DNA from: Gimesia algae | GTDB lineage: Bacteria > Planctomycetota > Planctomycetia > Planctomycetales > Planctomycetaceae | Assembly: GCF_007746795.1 (NCBI RefSeq) | Contig: NZ_CP036343.1 | Span: 668,480-732,479 of the forward strand | DNA: 64,000 nucleotides | Direction: 5' to 3' | Made by a program: the position numbers and the translations under genes | Part shown: positions 1 to 10,285 of the stretch, one piece after another | How positions within the stretch are numbered: the stretch's first letter is position 1 | Layout of the letters: each line of letters begins with the position of its first letter | The notes under the pieces: generated by a model | The model's database searches: none | The model's input: only the letters and a program-made list of their open reading frames with translations | Told to the model about the DNA's origin: nothing

Positions 1-877
1 ACCAGTTTTTCGCGAATTCACCAGTCTGGATCTCAGTCAGGATTTTTTTCATTTCCTGGCGAGTTTCGTCGGTGATGATCCGGGGACCACTGGAGTAGTC
101 GCCGTACTCTGCTGTGTTAGATACACTGTATCGCATGTAGTTCAAGCCACCTTCGTAGAACAGGTCTACGATCAGTTTCAGCTCATGCATACATTCAAAA
201 TAAGCCATTTCAGGCTGGTATCCTGCTTCAACCAGCGTGTCAAAGCCGGCTTTCACCAGCTCACTGACACCGCCGCAGAGTACTACCTGCTCACCAAACA
301 GATCTGTTTCTGTTTCTTCAGCAAATGAAGTTTCAATCACACCACCACGCGTACCACCAATCCCCTTAGCATAAGCCAAAGCGAGCTGACGGGTACTATC
401 AGCGGCTCCATCGACCAGAGCAATCAGAGAAGGAACGCCGCCACCTTTGACGTATTCACTTCGTACGAGATGACCAGGGCCTTTGGGAGCGACCAGAGCT
501 GCATCAACACCAGAGGGTGGAACAACCTGATTAAAATGAATGTTGAAACCATGTGAGCAGAGCAGCAGATTTCCTTTGCTCAGGTTCGGCAGGATTTCCG
601 ATTTATAGAGGTCACCCTGAACTTCATCTGGCAGCAGGATGTTTACCAGATCACCCTGTTTGGTTGCTTCTGCGATGGAGACGGGTTCGAAACCATGGCT
701 GACGGCCAGATCGTAGTTTTCGCTCCCTTTACGCTGTCCAATAATGACATTGCAGCCACTATCGCGAAGGTTTTGGGCCTGTGCATGTCCCTGGCTTCCG
801 TAGCCAAGAATGGCAATTGTCTTGTCTTTCAACAAAGACAAATCTGCGTCGTCATCGTAATAAATTGTTACTGCCAT
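1..877 (-). CDS. ilvC: Ketol-acid reductoisomerase, 3' end outside window
   Basis: The enzyme isomerises and reduces 2-acetolactate (or 2-aceto-2-hydroxybutyrate) with NADPH in valine, leucine and isoleucine synthesis; it is cytosolic. Reading the minus strand from the ATG at 877 gives [16 protein letters not shown], then the Rossmann motif [11 protein letters not shown] at residues 25-35, the PKGPGHLVR segment, and the metal-binding helix [14 protein letters not shown]. About 292 residues lie in the window. Class I enzymes are about 330 long, so the last 40 or so residues lie beyond position 1. The gene follows ilvN on the same strand after about 165 bases, which suggests one operon. Identification is secure from the motifs. 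Confidence 0.96.
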   Translation of the reverse strand, partial: MAVTIYYDDDADLSLLKDKTIAILGYGSQGHAQAQNLRDSGCNVIIGQRKGSENYDLAVSHGFEPVSIAEATKQGDLVNILLPDEVQGDLYKSEILPNLSKGNLLLCSHGFNIHFNQVVPPSGVDAALVAPKGPGHLVRSEYVKGGGVPSLIALVDGAADSTRQLALAYAKGIGGTRGGVIETSFAEETETDLFGEQVVLCGGVSELVKAGFDTLVEAGYQPEMAYFECMHELKLIVDLFYEGGLNYMRYSVSNTAEYGDYSSGPRIITDETRQEMKKILTEIQTGEFAKNW

Positions 878-1043
878 AATCCTGATCTCTTGTATTTTTC
901 ATGTAAGGCTGAGAGAAGCAGAACCGGATCTACTTCTATGGAAATTGGGCCGTCAATCGTCACTTTATGAGAAACAACATCCTGCCCGGAGAGAACAAAG
1001 CAACCGGGGTTCACAGCTTGAGTTGTTTGTTCTGGTGGAATAT

Positions 1044-1559
1044 TTAAACTGTTTCTACAGTCTCTGAATCCACGTCTGCTTTCACTGTCTCTGAGCGTAA
1101 CAGGGCGATTCGTCCTGTACGTACGATCTCCAGTATTCCAAACGGTCGCATAACATCAATGAATGCATTGATTTTTGATTCCTGACCGGAGATTTCGATC
1201 ATCACGTTTTCAGTGCTCACGTCAACGATTTTCGCACGGAAAATGTCGACTAATTCACGAATTTCTGAGCGTGTTTTGCCAGGCGCTGAGACTTTCATCA
1301 GCATCAGGTCGCGTTCCACAAAATCCTGACCGGAAAAGTCAACCACTTTAACTACGGTGACCAGCTTTTCCAGTTGTTTTCTGACCTGATCGAGTTTGTT
1401 GTAATCGCCTACGACGAAAGTAATTCGGGAAAATTCAGGTTCTTCGGTCTCCCCGACGGCCAGACTCTCGATATTGAAGGCGCGCGAGGCGAGCATCCCC
1501 GAAATATGGGCCAGGACACCCGGTTGGTTCATCACAAGAGCAGAAAGAACGTGTTTCAT
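1044..1559 (-). CDS. ilvN: Acetolactate synthase small (regulatory) subunit
   Basis: This is the regulatory subunit of acetohydroxyacid synthase. In the family it activates the catalytic subunit and carries valine feedback inhibition. The 171 residues begin with a typical ACT domain (LVMNQPGVLAHISGML, then NIESLAVG, residues about 8-35) and continue with the usual C-terminal domain. The length matches the family. The large catalytic subunit ilvB is not next to it: the upstream neighbour is the divergent recJ. The downstream gene is ilvC, so this is an ilvN-ilvC pair and ilvB must be encoded elsewhere. A weak promoter-like pair (TTGTCG, 17 bases, TAAACT on the minus strand) lies near 1624-1652. 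Confidence 0.95.
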   Translation of the reverse strand: MKHVLSALVMNQPGVLAHISGMLASRAFNIESLAVGETEEPEFSRITFVVGDYNKLDQVRKQLEKLVTVVKVVDFSGQDFVERDLMLMKVSAPGKTRSEIRELVDIFRAKIVDVSTENVMIEISGQESKINAFIDVMRPFGILEIVRTGRIALLRSETVKADVDSETVETV

Positions 1560-1819
1560 CCCAAAACCTTAATTCGTAATTCAATCAGTTACAGAAGTAT
1601 CGTGAAATCGATAGCAGACCACAGTTTAGTCAGGAAGCAGGGTCTCGACAAGTCACGTCATAGTTATCTCAGATTTCTGCCTTGATGATCAGTTCGATTG
1701 GATCGATTATGCTGCTATCGTACTGTGATGACTGACAATTCTCGGACAGAAGGGGTTCATCACCTGACAAACATCACCGGTTAGTCCTGTTTTTTGTTCA
1801 TTTAGGGAATCCTGAAGTT

Positions 1820-1848
1820 TTGACAGCCGGACACGACTCTGTTTTAAT
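1820..1848 (+). promoter_or_regulatory. Sigma70-type promoter for recJ
   Basis: TTGACA at 1820-1825 and TTTAAT at 1843-1848 are separated by exactly 17 bases. Transcription would start near 1855, about 50 bases before the ATG at 1904. The TTG that could open a longer recJ frame is itself the first triplet of this -35 box, so the longer frame would not be translated from this transcript. Confidence 0.6.
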
Positions 1849-1903
1849 TGTGAAACGCCGTACTTCTGATTTTAAACTTTATAACCTTGAATCGAGAGCA
1901 GGG

Positions 1904-3667
1904 ATGACTCAAAACTGGCGTTTTGCCCCCCACGATGAATCACAGGTACGCGGTCTCAGTTCCGAAATGCGAATTTCGCCTTTATTGGCTCAGGTTTTGA
2001 TTGCCCGAGGACTACAGGATGCCGCCACCGCCCGAAGCTTTATCGATGCCCGGATGACCGAGTTGCTGGAACCGTGTTCCATGCCTGGCGTCGAATCAGC
2101 CTCGGATCGGATTGTTGCCGCTCTGAAAGATAAACGTCGTATCACTATCTATGGTGACTACGATGTGGATGGGATGACGGCTACCAGTATTCTGTTGCAA
2201 TGCATCACACTGGCAAACGGAAAGTGTGACTACTTCATTCCCAACCGACTTGATGATGGGTATGGCTTGAACTGCGATGCGATTCGGCAGTTGCACGAGG
2301 AAGACCCACAGCGATTGCTGATTACTGTCGACTGTGGAATCACCAGTGTGAAAGAAGCTGCTTTGGCCCGGGAACTGGGCCTGGAATTGATTATTACTGA
2401 CCATCACCAGATGGCCGAGGAATTACCGGCAGCCGACTGCCTGGTGCATCCACGTCTGCCTGATAGTGATTATGAGTTCCCCCATCTCTGCGGGGCTGGC
2501 GTTGCTTTGAAGCTGGCCTGGGCGGTCTGTCAGAAACTGGGAGACGGTCAGAAAGCATCACCACAGATGCGCGAGTATCTCAAATGTGCCGTCGGTCTGG
2601 CGGCCATTGGTACGATTGCCGATGTCGTCCCCTTGGTGGGCGAGAACCGGATTCTGGTTCGCTACGGTCTGAGTGCACTGGCAGAACGAGCGCCACTGGG
2701 ATTGCAGGAGCTGATGAAAGTCGCAGAAATTAAAGCCGGTCAAATGCTGGATACAGAAGATATTGGCTTTGCAATTGCGCCCCGCCTGAATGCAGCAGGC
2801 CGCCTGGGACAAGCCCGGCTGGCTGTCGAACTATTGACCACCAGTAATCAGGATCGTGCAGCTCAGTTGGCAGCCTATCTGGATGAGCTCAATAAGAATC
2901 GCCGGACCGTTGAACGGAGAATCTTCAAGCAGGCAAAGGAGATGGTCGAAGAAAACGCAGCCTGGGAAGATCATCAGACCCTGGTGCTGGCACATGCAGA
3001 CTGGCATCCGGGAGTGATTGGAATTGTAGCAAATCGTGTTTCAGAACATTTTGAAAAACCAACTGTGCTGATTGCCTTGGATGCCACCACGCGAACCGGG
3101 CAGGGTTCCGCTCGGTCCTTTGCCGGGTTTGATCTCCATGCCGGCTTTTCTGCATGTGCAACTCATTTGACGCGATTTGGAGGACATCAGGCTGCGGCAG
3201 GGCTCAAAATCGAAGAAGGCAATATCGAAGATTTTCGGCAAGCGTTTGCGGAATATGCTGTTGATGCACCTAAGCTTTCTGACGACGAACTGCTCGTACG
3301 CATTGATGCCGAAGTCTGCCTGAATGAAATCACCAAACATGCGGTACGTGAACTGGACTGCCTGGGGCCCTTTGGTCAGGAGAACCCCCGACCTCAATTT
3401 GTGGCAACACGCGTGCAACTGGCTGAACCGCCTCGCACCATGGGTGAGGGGGGACGGCACCTCTCACTGGTCTTTCAGCAACATAATACCAAAATTCGTG
3501 CCATTGCCTTTGGTAAAGGGGAGTGGGCCAGTCAGATGGATGAAGATGGTGGTCCTTTTTCCATCAGCTTCGCCCCCGGTATCAATCGTTTTCGCGGATT
3601 TGAGAGTGTGCAGCTGCATCTGAAAGACTGGGTTTCGGAAAAATCAGAAGCCCCTGTCACATCCTGA
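1904..3667 (+). CDS. recJ: Single-stranded-DNA-specific exonuclease RecJ
   Basis: RecJ degrades single-stranded DNA 5' to 3' in recombination and mismatch repair. The 587 residues from ATG 1904 show the DHH-phosphoesterase motifs GDYDVDG (about 84-90), [16 protein letters not shown] with D166-H167-H168, GTIADVVPL and NAAGRLGQA, then the DHHA1 motif GGHQAAAG (426-433) and a C-terminal OB-like region. These are the metal-binding and substrate-binding elements of active RecJ. The frame is open back to a TTG at 1820 (28 more residues). ATG 1904 is preferred because a promoter covers 1820-1848 and because [11 protein letters not shown] is where family members begin. It is divergent from ilvN and converges with the gene at 3669, one base apart. 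Confidence 0.93.
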   Translation: MTQNWRFAPHDESQVRGLSSEMRISPLLAQVLIARGLQDAATARSFIDARMTELLEPCSMPGVESASDRIVAALKDKRRITIYGDYDVDGMTATSILLQCITLANGKCDYFIPNRLDDGYGLNCDAIRQLHEEDPQRLLITVDCGITSVKEAALARELGLELIITDHHQMAEELPAADCLVHPRLPDSDYEFPHLCGAGVALKLAWAVCQKLGDGQKASPQMREYLKCAVGLAAIGTIADVVPLVGENRILVRYGLSALAERAPLGLQELMKVAEIKAGQMLDTEDIGFAIAPRLNAAGRLGQARLAVELLTTSNQDRAAQLAAYLDELNKNRRTVERRIFKQAKEMVEENAAWEDHQTLVLAHADWHPGVIGIVANRVSEHFEKPTVLIALDATTRTGQGSARSFAGFDLHAGFSACATHLTRFGGHQAAAGLKIEEGNIEDFRQAFAEYAVDAPKLSDDELLVRIDAEVCLNEITKHAVRELDCLGPFGQENPRPQFVATRVQLAEPPRTMGEGGRHLSLVFQQHNTKIRAIAFGKGEWASQMDEDGGPFSISFAPGINRFRGFESVQLHLKDWVSEKSEAPVTS

Positions 3668-3668
3668 G

Positions 3669-6600
3669 CTATTGTCCGGCTTCATTGATCAGCTCAACAC
3701 CGGATATTACCGGTAAATACTTTGAGTTTTCAGCCGGTTTCAGCTCAATTTCGATGCGATCCTCAACCGGAACCTTATTAAACTGTAAAGCAAGACTCTG
3801 CATGGCCTGACCTGTTTGCCGTCTGATATCCAATGAGTCCTGGACCTGCTTTCCCTGTAGATAGATGTGGAACAACCTTTGGCCTGCTGCTACTTTTTCA
3901 TCGGGCTCTGCGAAGGTCAGTTTCACTGTAAAATAATTTGAAACGGTAGTGTTGGCTGGTTTTGATATTGTATCCTGTTTTGCAGACGAATCTTTTTTCA
4001 TTTTCAGAACCAGGCGTGCTGAACCTGATGTTGCCCCCTTATAGGACCGTGCGATGCGGGTACCTGTACCGGTTATCAGAAAACAGACAGAACTGCCTTT
4101 CGACCAGCCCGGCTGAGACTGCACTTCCTGAAGCAGCGTTTTCAAATCGGGGGTTGCCTGCCCGGCAGCATGTTCATCAACTTTCGACCAGGCAGGAGGT
4201 GACCATTCCACAGATGCTTTCGTTCTCTGTCGGGCAGAGAGATTCCGTTTCGATTCAACAAATGGTTTCGGGTTCGCTGAAGCTTCTGCTTCGATTTTCA
4301 ATTGGACAGGAGACTTCCCTGTCTCATCCACGGTAAACTGAATCCACGCCGACTCCAGTTGATCACTGGATGAGAGTGGGACATTCGAAAATCGAAGTCC
4401 CACCACCTGTGGATCTCCCGCGTCTAACCCCAGTTCCAGATCGCTGCTGTGAAGCTTGACTTCTCCCTTGGAATCTTCTTCAGCATCATCCTCTACGCCG
4501 CCAATCGGAATGCCAGGTGGCGGCGCTGGGTTGGTCTCCTGCTGAATGGCGATCGTGATTTTCTGTGGATCGATCATGCCTGACGCGGCGACCCAGTTCA
4601 TGCCATCCTTTCCGGATGAATTCTGAACCTTCAAGGCATGGTGGCGAAATACCTCATACTTTTTATTTGAAATAGTCACTTTCAAGTCCGGTGACCGCCC
4701 GCCTACGCTGGGATAATCCAGCCAGAGGGTCCCATTTTCTGAACTTCGGTCGCCTGGTGCACCAAAATTGATGCCTGCCTGTTTCACCATTCCCGCAGAT
4801 TTTGCATCACTGCCTAACTGGCTGGTCGTCCAGAATTCTATTTCAGGCATATGAATCAATGCGAGCGAGGTCTGATTTTGATAGGAACAGCTGCAAGTAC
4901 GTGTGTAATCAGGAGCATTCAAAACGCCGTTTGCTACTACCAGATTAGATGTGCAACTCGATTTGAAACCACCAAAATTTCCGGTTCCACTCTGGGATTG
5001 CAGATCATAAAAACCAGCAGCACCGGAGCGAAATGTCAGCAGGTTCTCACTGGCAATGACATAATTGCAACCATAACTTCGTGTAAACTTAAGTGCTTCC
5101 TGCTGTTGAGTAATCGGATTGGTAATGGTGTAGGGGGAGCCGTCCAGGATATTGAAAGCGCCTCCTGAGACTTCATAAGAATTCGCCGAGGTGATGATGA
5201 GATCATTATGCAGCACGCAAGGGCCGGTATATTTTCGCTTCTGATTCTGCCAGCGAATGGAGCCATCCTTAGCATTATAGGCGATCATTCCCTGTCCGAT
5301 TTCATCGCTGAGCCGATCTTTCGCCCTTGCTCCGGCCTGCAGCAGCAGATCATGTTGTTCTGAATATCCCAGCCAGGATCCGAAAATGGTGTCACGAGTT
5401 GACCAGAGTTCTTTGCCGGTCAGAATATCAAGGCAGACGATGCGGTATTTTGAGGGATCAACAAGTCCACGCCGCGAAAGTTTTTTCTCGGCACTGGCGG
5501 GTAGTTTATCAAGACAGTAAATCCGGTCTTTGCCTGCTACGATGGCGTTATGCAGAAATGAATGAATCGCATCTGCCTGCCAGAGGACTTCTCCCGAATG
5601 GCGATCGAAGGCAATTAATCCCTGGCTGGCGGAAAGGTCTGCCGCAGCCGGTCCATCTTTACCCGGTTTTTCATCAACCTGTTTACCAAAATGGCCAAAC
5701 CCGTTTCCTGCCAGGAGAATATCATCATAGACAGCGATGAACGCCCATTCCTTTCGTGGATCCGGCAGCTTAATGATGCGTTTTGTTGCTCCGTCTCGAG
5801 CGTCTAATACATGGCATTCGTGCTGCATGGCCAGATAAATTTCATCGGCAGTCGCAATATAATTTGTTCCGCGGGCATTCGCCCCCGGTATGTGGCGTTG
5901 ATTGTATTTCGTACTGAGGGGGGTATCTTCATAAGTAGAGTTGAAATAAATTCCGAAGGTTCCCAGATCTTCAAACTCCCTATGCCAGAGGACCTGTCCC
6001 GTGTAGACATCACGCGCGCTGAGGCTGTTCATCCCTTCCAGAAAAGTGCGTCCGCCGATCACCTGTTCCGGTGGGCCATGTCCATGTCGGGGGAGAATGT
6101 CTTCGTGTGAATTTCCGCCGAACCAGAGGACACCCAAAGGAAGTTTCACGCGTTTGTCATTTGATTTGACGGTATTCGCAATGTCGCCATACTGATGCGT
6201 CCAGTCTGCAGAATCAGGCAGAGCACCTTCACGAGATAGCATATGGCCGGTTGCCGTTGTTTTCAGTTGTGCTTGAGCCAGATCGGATTCCTGCAACAGG
6301 CGATTGATCTTTTTCGTCAGGCTCTGACCAGCATCGGGGATCCAGATCACGCCTCCGTAAGGGCGGACAGAACGATAAATCTGCTGTAATTGTTCCGCGT
6401 TCAAGGATTGGGCAAAAGCGTTGCTAAGTAAAGTCAGCCGTGCTATATGCTGAGGGGCCTGGTAGGAATCGGGTGTCCCTTGATGGACTGAAATGCGGGA
6501 ACCATACAAACCCAGAGCGTCGTAGCGGGCTCTCAAGCGGGCAATTTTGTCGCTGTTTTCTTCAACGACAATCAGTTGTAATTTCGAATTCAATAACAGT

Positions 6601-8015
6601 GCATCAAACAAGGCTGCATTCTCAGTTCCATGGCAGATCACATACCCCTGACTGGATTGTGCAGCATCAATGAGTGTATGAGCCAGTTGTACCGTTTTGG
6701 AGTCAGGAGCGGATAGAACACTCGGTGCCGGTTTTTCCTGTTCGATGGACTTACCCGAAGAGCCAAATGCCAGAATATCTCCACTCAATGTAATGGCAAA
6801 TAATTTATCATCTGCGGCCAGCAAACGCATGATACCCTGCGGTACCTTTTGTTCCCAGGCAACGTTTGGTTTTTCATCAGGAGAAGCAGGAAGCTGGATT
6901 GCTGTTAACGAATTTTCACCAGCTGCATAGAGTCGTTTGCCGGCACGGATCAGGTCTCCCCGGCCATCAGCTGCGATGGTCCAGAGTGGTTGATGACTCA
7001 TTTTACTAGCCTGGATCAAGGGCCGCTTATCTTTTTCGATTGTGGAGTAGATTCGGTCTTCATGGAGTACTGGTTCGTTATAAACAAACAGATTCGGCAG
7101 ACCTGTCTCCAGATTATAAGCACGAACACCGCGGTAGCGAGTATGCACAAAGAACTCTTTCGTTCCGGCGATCACAAAGGAACCACCATTGCCTTTCCCC
7201 CCCAGGTGAAAATATTTGAGTGCTCCGGTTTTACGGTCCAAGGCAGCGGGTACGGAACGACCGCCGGGAACCAATAGCAGGTCCTCTGTTGCGACCAGGG
7301 TCCCCTGGGGAGCAACGCCGGCAAAAGACGGCGCACTGTGGGGCTGTTTGATATAACTGGCGCTGGTCGAATCATTGACCCAGACGACATTTCCGGTCTC
7401 TGCATCAAGCGCGTAAATAAACGTGCCCATGAAAGGCCAGATACTCGCAGCAAAATAGACTGTATCATCATAGAGTACAGGGCCGCCGCGCGCAGGCCAG
7501 GCTGAGATGCCCCGTTTGTTACCCAGGGCTTTTTGTGCTCCAGGAGCACCACTGAATTTCCAGACTAGTTTACCCGTTGCGGAATCAAGACAATATAAAA
7601 AACCATCATCACTGACCAGGTAGACGCGGGTATCAGTCGCGACCGGAGAAAACCGGATAGGACCTTCTGTGTAGAACGTCCAGAGTGTCCTGCCGTTCTC
7701 TGTATCCAATGCAAGCAGTTTGTCCGCCTCATTAAAACCGACATACATCCGTTTGCCGAACACAACCGGTTCAAGAACCTTATCATATGTCATCAAGTCA
7801 TTATTAAGGGGATCATCCCACACCTGTTCGCGTGCACCAAATGTACGAGACCAGGTAGGAACCAGTTGATCGGGCAGATCGTCGGGAGAGGCTGCGGTGT
7901 GACCTGCATCGTATCGCCACATCGGCCAGTCCCCCGCAATAAGAGATCCCTGGTGCAGCGAGAGAAAACAAAGTAGACACAACAGATTTCGAAAAAACAA
8001 TTTAGTAAAAGACAT
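3669..8015 (-). CDS. Exported PQQ-type beta-propeller protein with methyltransferase-like insert
   Basis: This 1448-residue exported protein has a signal peptide at about 1-28 (hydrophobic LLCLLCFLSL core). Residues about 30-420 and 600-1050 are PQQ/quinoprotein-type propeller repeats, seen as recurring LYCLDSATGKLVWKF- and ALDAETGNVVWV-like blades. Between them, about 440-600, lies a segment resembling a class I SAM-methyltransferase fold: GYVICHGTENAALFDALL, then LIVVEENSDKIARLRAR and a strand ending in GGVIWIPDAG. Residues about 1230-1350 look like a DNRLRE/CBM96-type beta-sandwich. The end (NYFTVKLTFAEPDEK, LPVISGVELI) resembles malectin. The role is probably carbohydrate-related or enzymatic work outside the cytoplasm; the substrate is unknown. 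The domain calls are by eye, with the propeller the surest. Confidence 0.85.
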   Translation of the reverse strand: MSFTKLFFRNLLCLLCFLSLHQGSLIAGDWPMWRYDAGHTAASPDDLPDQLVPTWSRTFGAREQVWDDPLNNDLMTYDKVLEPVVFGKRMYVGFNEADKLLALDTENGRTLWTFYTEGPIRFSPVATDTRVYLVSDDGFLYCLDSATGKLVWKFSGAPGAQKALGNKRGISAWPARGGPVLYDDTVYFAASIWPFMGTFIYALDAETGNVVWVNDSTSASYIKQPHSAPSFAGVAPQGTLVATEDLLLVPGGRSVPAALDRKTGALKYFHLGGKGNGGSFVIAGTKEFFVHTRYRGVRAYNLETGLPNLFVYNEPVLHEDRIYSTIEKDKRPLIQASKMSHQPLWTIAADGRGDLIRAGKRLYAAGENSLTAIQLPASPDEKPNVAWEQKVPQGIMRLLAADDKLFAITLSGDILAFGSSGKSIEQEKPAPSVLSAPDSKTVQLAHTLIDAAQSSQGYVICHGTENAALFDALLLNSKLQLIVVEENSDKIARLRARYDALGLYGSRISVHQGTPDSYQAPQHIARLTLLSNAFAQSLNAEQLQQIYRSVRPYGGVIWIPDAGQSLTKKINRLLQESDLAQAQLKTTATGHMLSREGALPDSADWTHQYGDIANTVKSNDKRVKLPLGVLWFGGNSHEDILPRHGHGPPEQVIGGRTFLEGMNSLSARDVYTGQVLWHREFEDLGTFGIYFNSTYEDTPLSTKYNQRHIPGANARGTNYIATADEIYLAMQHECHVLDARDGATKRIIKLPDPRKEWAFIAVYDDILLAGNGFGHFGKQVDEKPGKDGPAAADLSASQGLIAFDRHSGEVLWQADAIHSFLHNAIVAGKDRIYCLDKLPASAEKKLSRRGLVDPSKYRIVCLDILTGKELWSTRDTIFGSWLGYSEQHDLLLQAGARAKDRLSDEIGQGMIAYNAKDGSIRWQNQKRKYTGPCVLHNDLIITSANSYEVSGGAFNILDGSPYTITNPITQQQEALKFTRSYGCNYVIASENLLTFRSGAAGFYDLQSQSGTGNFGGFKSSCTSNLVVANGVLNAPDYTRTCSCSYQNQTSLALIHMPEIEFWTTSQLGSDAKSAGMVKQAGINFGAPGDRSSENGTLWLDYPSVGGRSPDLKVTISNKKYEVFRHHALKVQNSSGKDGMNWVAASGMIDPQKITIAIQQETNPAPPPGIPIGGVEDDAEEDSKGEVKLHSSDLELGLDAGDPQVVGLRFSNVPLSSSDQLESAWIQFTVDETGKSPVQLKIEAEASANPKPFVESKRNLSARQRTKASVEWSPPAWSKVDEHAAGQATPDLKTLLQEVQSQPGWSKGSSVCFLITGTGTRIARSYKGATSGSARLVLKMKKDSSAKQDTISKPANTTVSNYFTVKLTFAEPDEKVAAGQRLFHIYLQGKQVQDSLDIRRQTGQAMQSLALQFNKVPVEDRIEIELKPAENSKYLPVISGVELINEAGQ

Positions 8016-8116
8016 AAGCGTTTCTATGGGTTGGCAGGCTGGCTGACTGACAGGAGAGTGATCGTTAAAGCGTTCTCACTGATTTTAGTGTATAGGGAGT
8101 CCGCGATGCTATCATT

Positions 8117-8314
8117 TTATTGCTGATTATTTCCGGACCGGACATTCATACATAGCGTTGCGATTCCCCAGAAAAGGATAACAAATCCAGCGGAATTCCA
8201 GAACCAGGCAAGCTCTCTGTCAAGAGTGGCAAAATAAAGCATGCCCGCTCCAGCGGCGATGACAAACAAATCATCCTTATACATCTTGATGAATACTTTC
8301 AGGCGAGACAGCAT
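8117..8314 (-). CDS. Small two-helix membrane protein, unknown
   Basis: This is an unrecognised 65-residue protein. The sequence starts with a basic, amphipathic stretch (MLSRLKVFIKMYKDD), followed by two hydrophobic segments at about 15-30 and 38-57 joined by a short loop containing LDRELAWFW. It ends in a polar tail. It lies about 100 bases upstream of the large propeller gene on the same strand and could be cotranscribed with it. No convincing ribosome binding site precedes the ATG, so the gene call depends on its membrane-protein-like composition. Confidence 0.45.
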   Translation of the reverse strand: MLSRLKVFIKMYKDDLFVIAAGAGMLYFATLDRELAWFWNSAGFVILFWGIATLCMNVRSGNNQQ

Positions 8315-8627
8315 ATTTTAAATCTGATTTCTTTTCAAAAATAACGCACATCTTTAGAAGTGGATACGCAAAATGCAGGCCTGAAACTGTCTAACTCTTA
8401 GTCGGGCCCGGGGGAAGGTCTGTAAACATAAACAACAGATGGCTCCTGTTAACCATAGTGATTCTAACAACCTGTTCCAGTAAAGAGATAGGTCAGATCG
8501 AGCTTGTATTCATTATCTGGTGTTGTACAATTGACTATATATAAAAAGTTATCCTTTTCAAAGTCGGGGCAGGGATGGGCAGCCTCCTGAACCGGGTAAG
8601 TTCAACGCGATTGAGGATGGTGCTGAA
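8315..8627. other. Divergent intergenic region
   Basis: These 313 bases hold no convincing coding frame. On the plus strand TTGTAT (8504-8509) and TACAAT (8526-8531), 16 bases apart, form a weak sigma70-like promoter about 100 bases before the DUF1549/1553 gene. It would be the first promoter of the long plus-strand cluster. An AT-rich run, tatatataaaaag, follows at about 8536-8548. Confidence 0.3.
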
Positions 8628-10283
8628 GTGTTGAGTGAACTCAAACGGCAATTCGATCTCATTCAAAAGGCAGGTAGACTGTCTGGAGTGATTGTGATGC
8701 TGTTCGCTCTCATGAATTTCCAATTGCTTACTGCAATTGCTGATTCAGAAGTCCCGACAACTGCCGTTCCATTGTCAGCTCAAATCGATCGATTGATTCA
8801 AGAGGCACAACAACGCGAAGGGGTCATTGCTGCACCACGATCCACCGACGCAGAGTTTATGCGTCGCGTTTCTCTGGATTTGACGGGAAAAATACCGGCG
8901 GTCGCCGATCTGCGCCGTTTTCTAGCAGATCCGTCTCCGCTGAAACGGGAACAACTGGTAGATCGTCTGCTTGCCAGTCCTGGTTTTGTAGTGCACTTCA
9001 CCAATGTCTGGCGTGATCTCCTACTGCCTGAATTGACCAAGAATCTTCAAGCCAGAGGGCAGATTCCAGAATTTGAAGCCTGGCTTAGATCACAATTTCA
9101 AACGAACACCCCCTACGATGAATTGGCCCGCCAAATCATCAATTCACCTCTGGGCGCCAATCCACAAAATCAGCCTGGTGAATTTGTGCAGGAACTGACG
9201 CCGCGTGCTTATTTTATAGTGAAACAGTTGAAACCTGAGAACCTGGCAGCGGGAACGTCGCGGGCCTTTCTGGGTGTGCGAATTGAATGTGCTCAATGTC
9301 ATGATCACCCCTTTGACAGTTGGAAACAGCAGCAGTTCTGGGAGTACGCGGCATTTTTTTCGAACATTGATCAGCCTCAACCAAATCAGATTGCGACCGC
9401 TCTGAATCTCCGAGAATCAGGCGGTCGTCCTCAGATTAAAATTCCCGATACGAATCGGCTGGTGGCTGCCACGTTTCTGGATGGAATTCAACCCGACTGG
9501 GAAACGGGAGATCCTACCCCCCGGATGCTGCTGGCTGAATGGATCACAGCCAAAGATAATCCCTATTTTGCCAAAGCGACCGCAAATCGTGTCTGGAGTC
9601 TCTTTTTCGGACGAGGGATGATTGATCCGGTTGATGATTTTTCTTCCACCAATCGTGCCTCACATCCACAACTGCTGGAGTTACTCGCGAATTCCTTGCG
9701 TGAGCATGAACACGACCTGAAATTTCTGATCCGGGAGATTGTGAACAGCCAAACTTATCAGCTCACCAGCCATCAGACCGACCCCAGTCAATCCCGGTCT
9801 GAATGGTATGGAAAAATGCCGACACGGGGTCTGACGGCGGAACAGATCTTTGCCAATCTGGTGCAGGCAACCGGTTTCTTCCGACAAACAACCGAGGTCG
9901 ATTCTTTTCTGTTTTCTCTGGGGAATAACAGTCCCGAGGCTGAAATTGGAGACTTGTTTCAGACGGATGCTGAGAATCAGCTGGACCCGCGGGCAACAAT
10001 CCTGCAGGCATTGGCTCTGATGAATGGCACGTTTATGACCAACGCCACCAGCCTTGAACAGTCGGATGTTTTTACTGCTATCGTTGAATTTCCCGAACTG
10101 ACAGTCTCAGCCAAAATTGAAGCATTTTACCTGTGCACATTATCCCGTTTCCCAACTGAGTCAGAAACAAAACGATTGACAGAATATATTTCGTCCGCCA
10201 AATCGGAAGATGAAATAACACATGCTTATTCTAATCTGTTCTGGGCGTTGTTAAACAGCAGCGAGTTTTTATTGAATCATTAG
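8628..10283 (+). CDS. DUF1549/DUF1553 planctomycete-type exported protein
   Basis: This belongs to the large planctomycete DUF1549-DUF1553 family, usually encoded beside cytochrome-like or DUF1501 genes; the biochemical role is not established. The N-terminus (KRQ..., hydrophobic VIVMLFALMNFQLLTAIA, then ADSEVP) is a signal peptide. DUF1549 covers about 45-240, with FMRRVSLDLTGKIP, and includes ECAQCHDHPFD with a CxxCH haem-c-like motif at C221-C224-H225. DUF1553 follows from about 300 (MLLAEWITAKDNPYFAKA, NRVWSLFFGRGMIDP). The first start is GTG 8628. An in-frame ATG at 8697 would cut off the basic part of the signal. The stop (TAG 10281-10283) touches the next gene. Unusually, no DUF1501 gene follows. 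Confidence 0.9.
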   Translation: MLSELKRQFDLIQKAGRLSGVIVMLFALMNFQLLTAIADSEVPTTAVPLSAQIDRLIQEAQQREGVIAAPRSTDAEFMRRVSLDLTGKIPAVADLRRFLADPSPLKREQLVDRLLASPGFVVHFTNVWRDLLLPELTKNLQARGQIPEFEAWLRSQFQTNTPYDELARQIINSPLGANPQNQPGEFVQELTPRAYFIVKQLKPENLAAGTSRAFLGVRIECAQCHDHPFDSWKQQQFWEYAAFFSNIDQPQPNQIATALNLRESGGRPQIKIPDTNRLVAATFLDGIQPDWETGDPTPRMLLAEWITAKDNPYFAKATANRVWSLFFGRGMIDPVDDFSSTNRASHPQLLELLANSLREHEHDLKFLIREIVNSQTYQLTSHQTDPSQSRSEWYGKMPTRGLTAEQIFANLVQATGFFRQTTEVDSFLFSLGNNSPEAEIGDLFQTDAENQLDPRATILQALALMNGTFMTNATSLEQSDVFTAIVEFPELTVSAKIEAFYLCTLSRFPTESETKRLTEYISSAKSEDEITHAYSNLFWALLNSSEFLLNH

Positions 10284-10285
10284 TG

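Noticed and set aside
695-970. A 91-residue plus-strand frame over the start of ilvC
   Set aside because: It is antisense to the well supported ilvC coding region and has no protein-like features.
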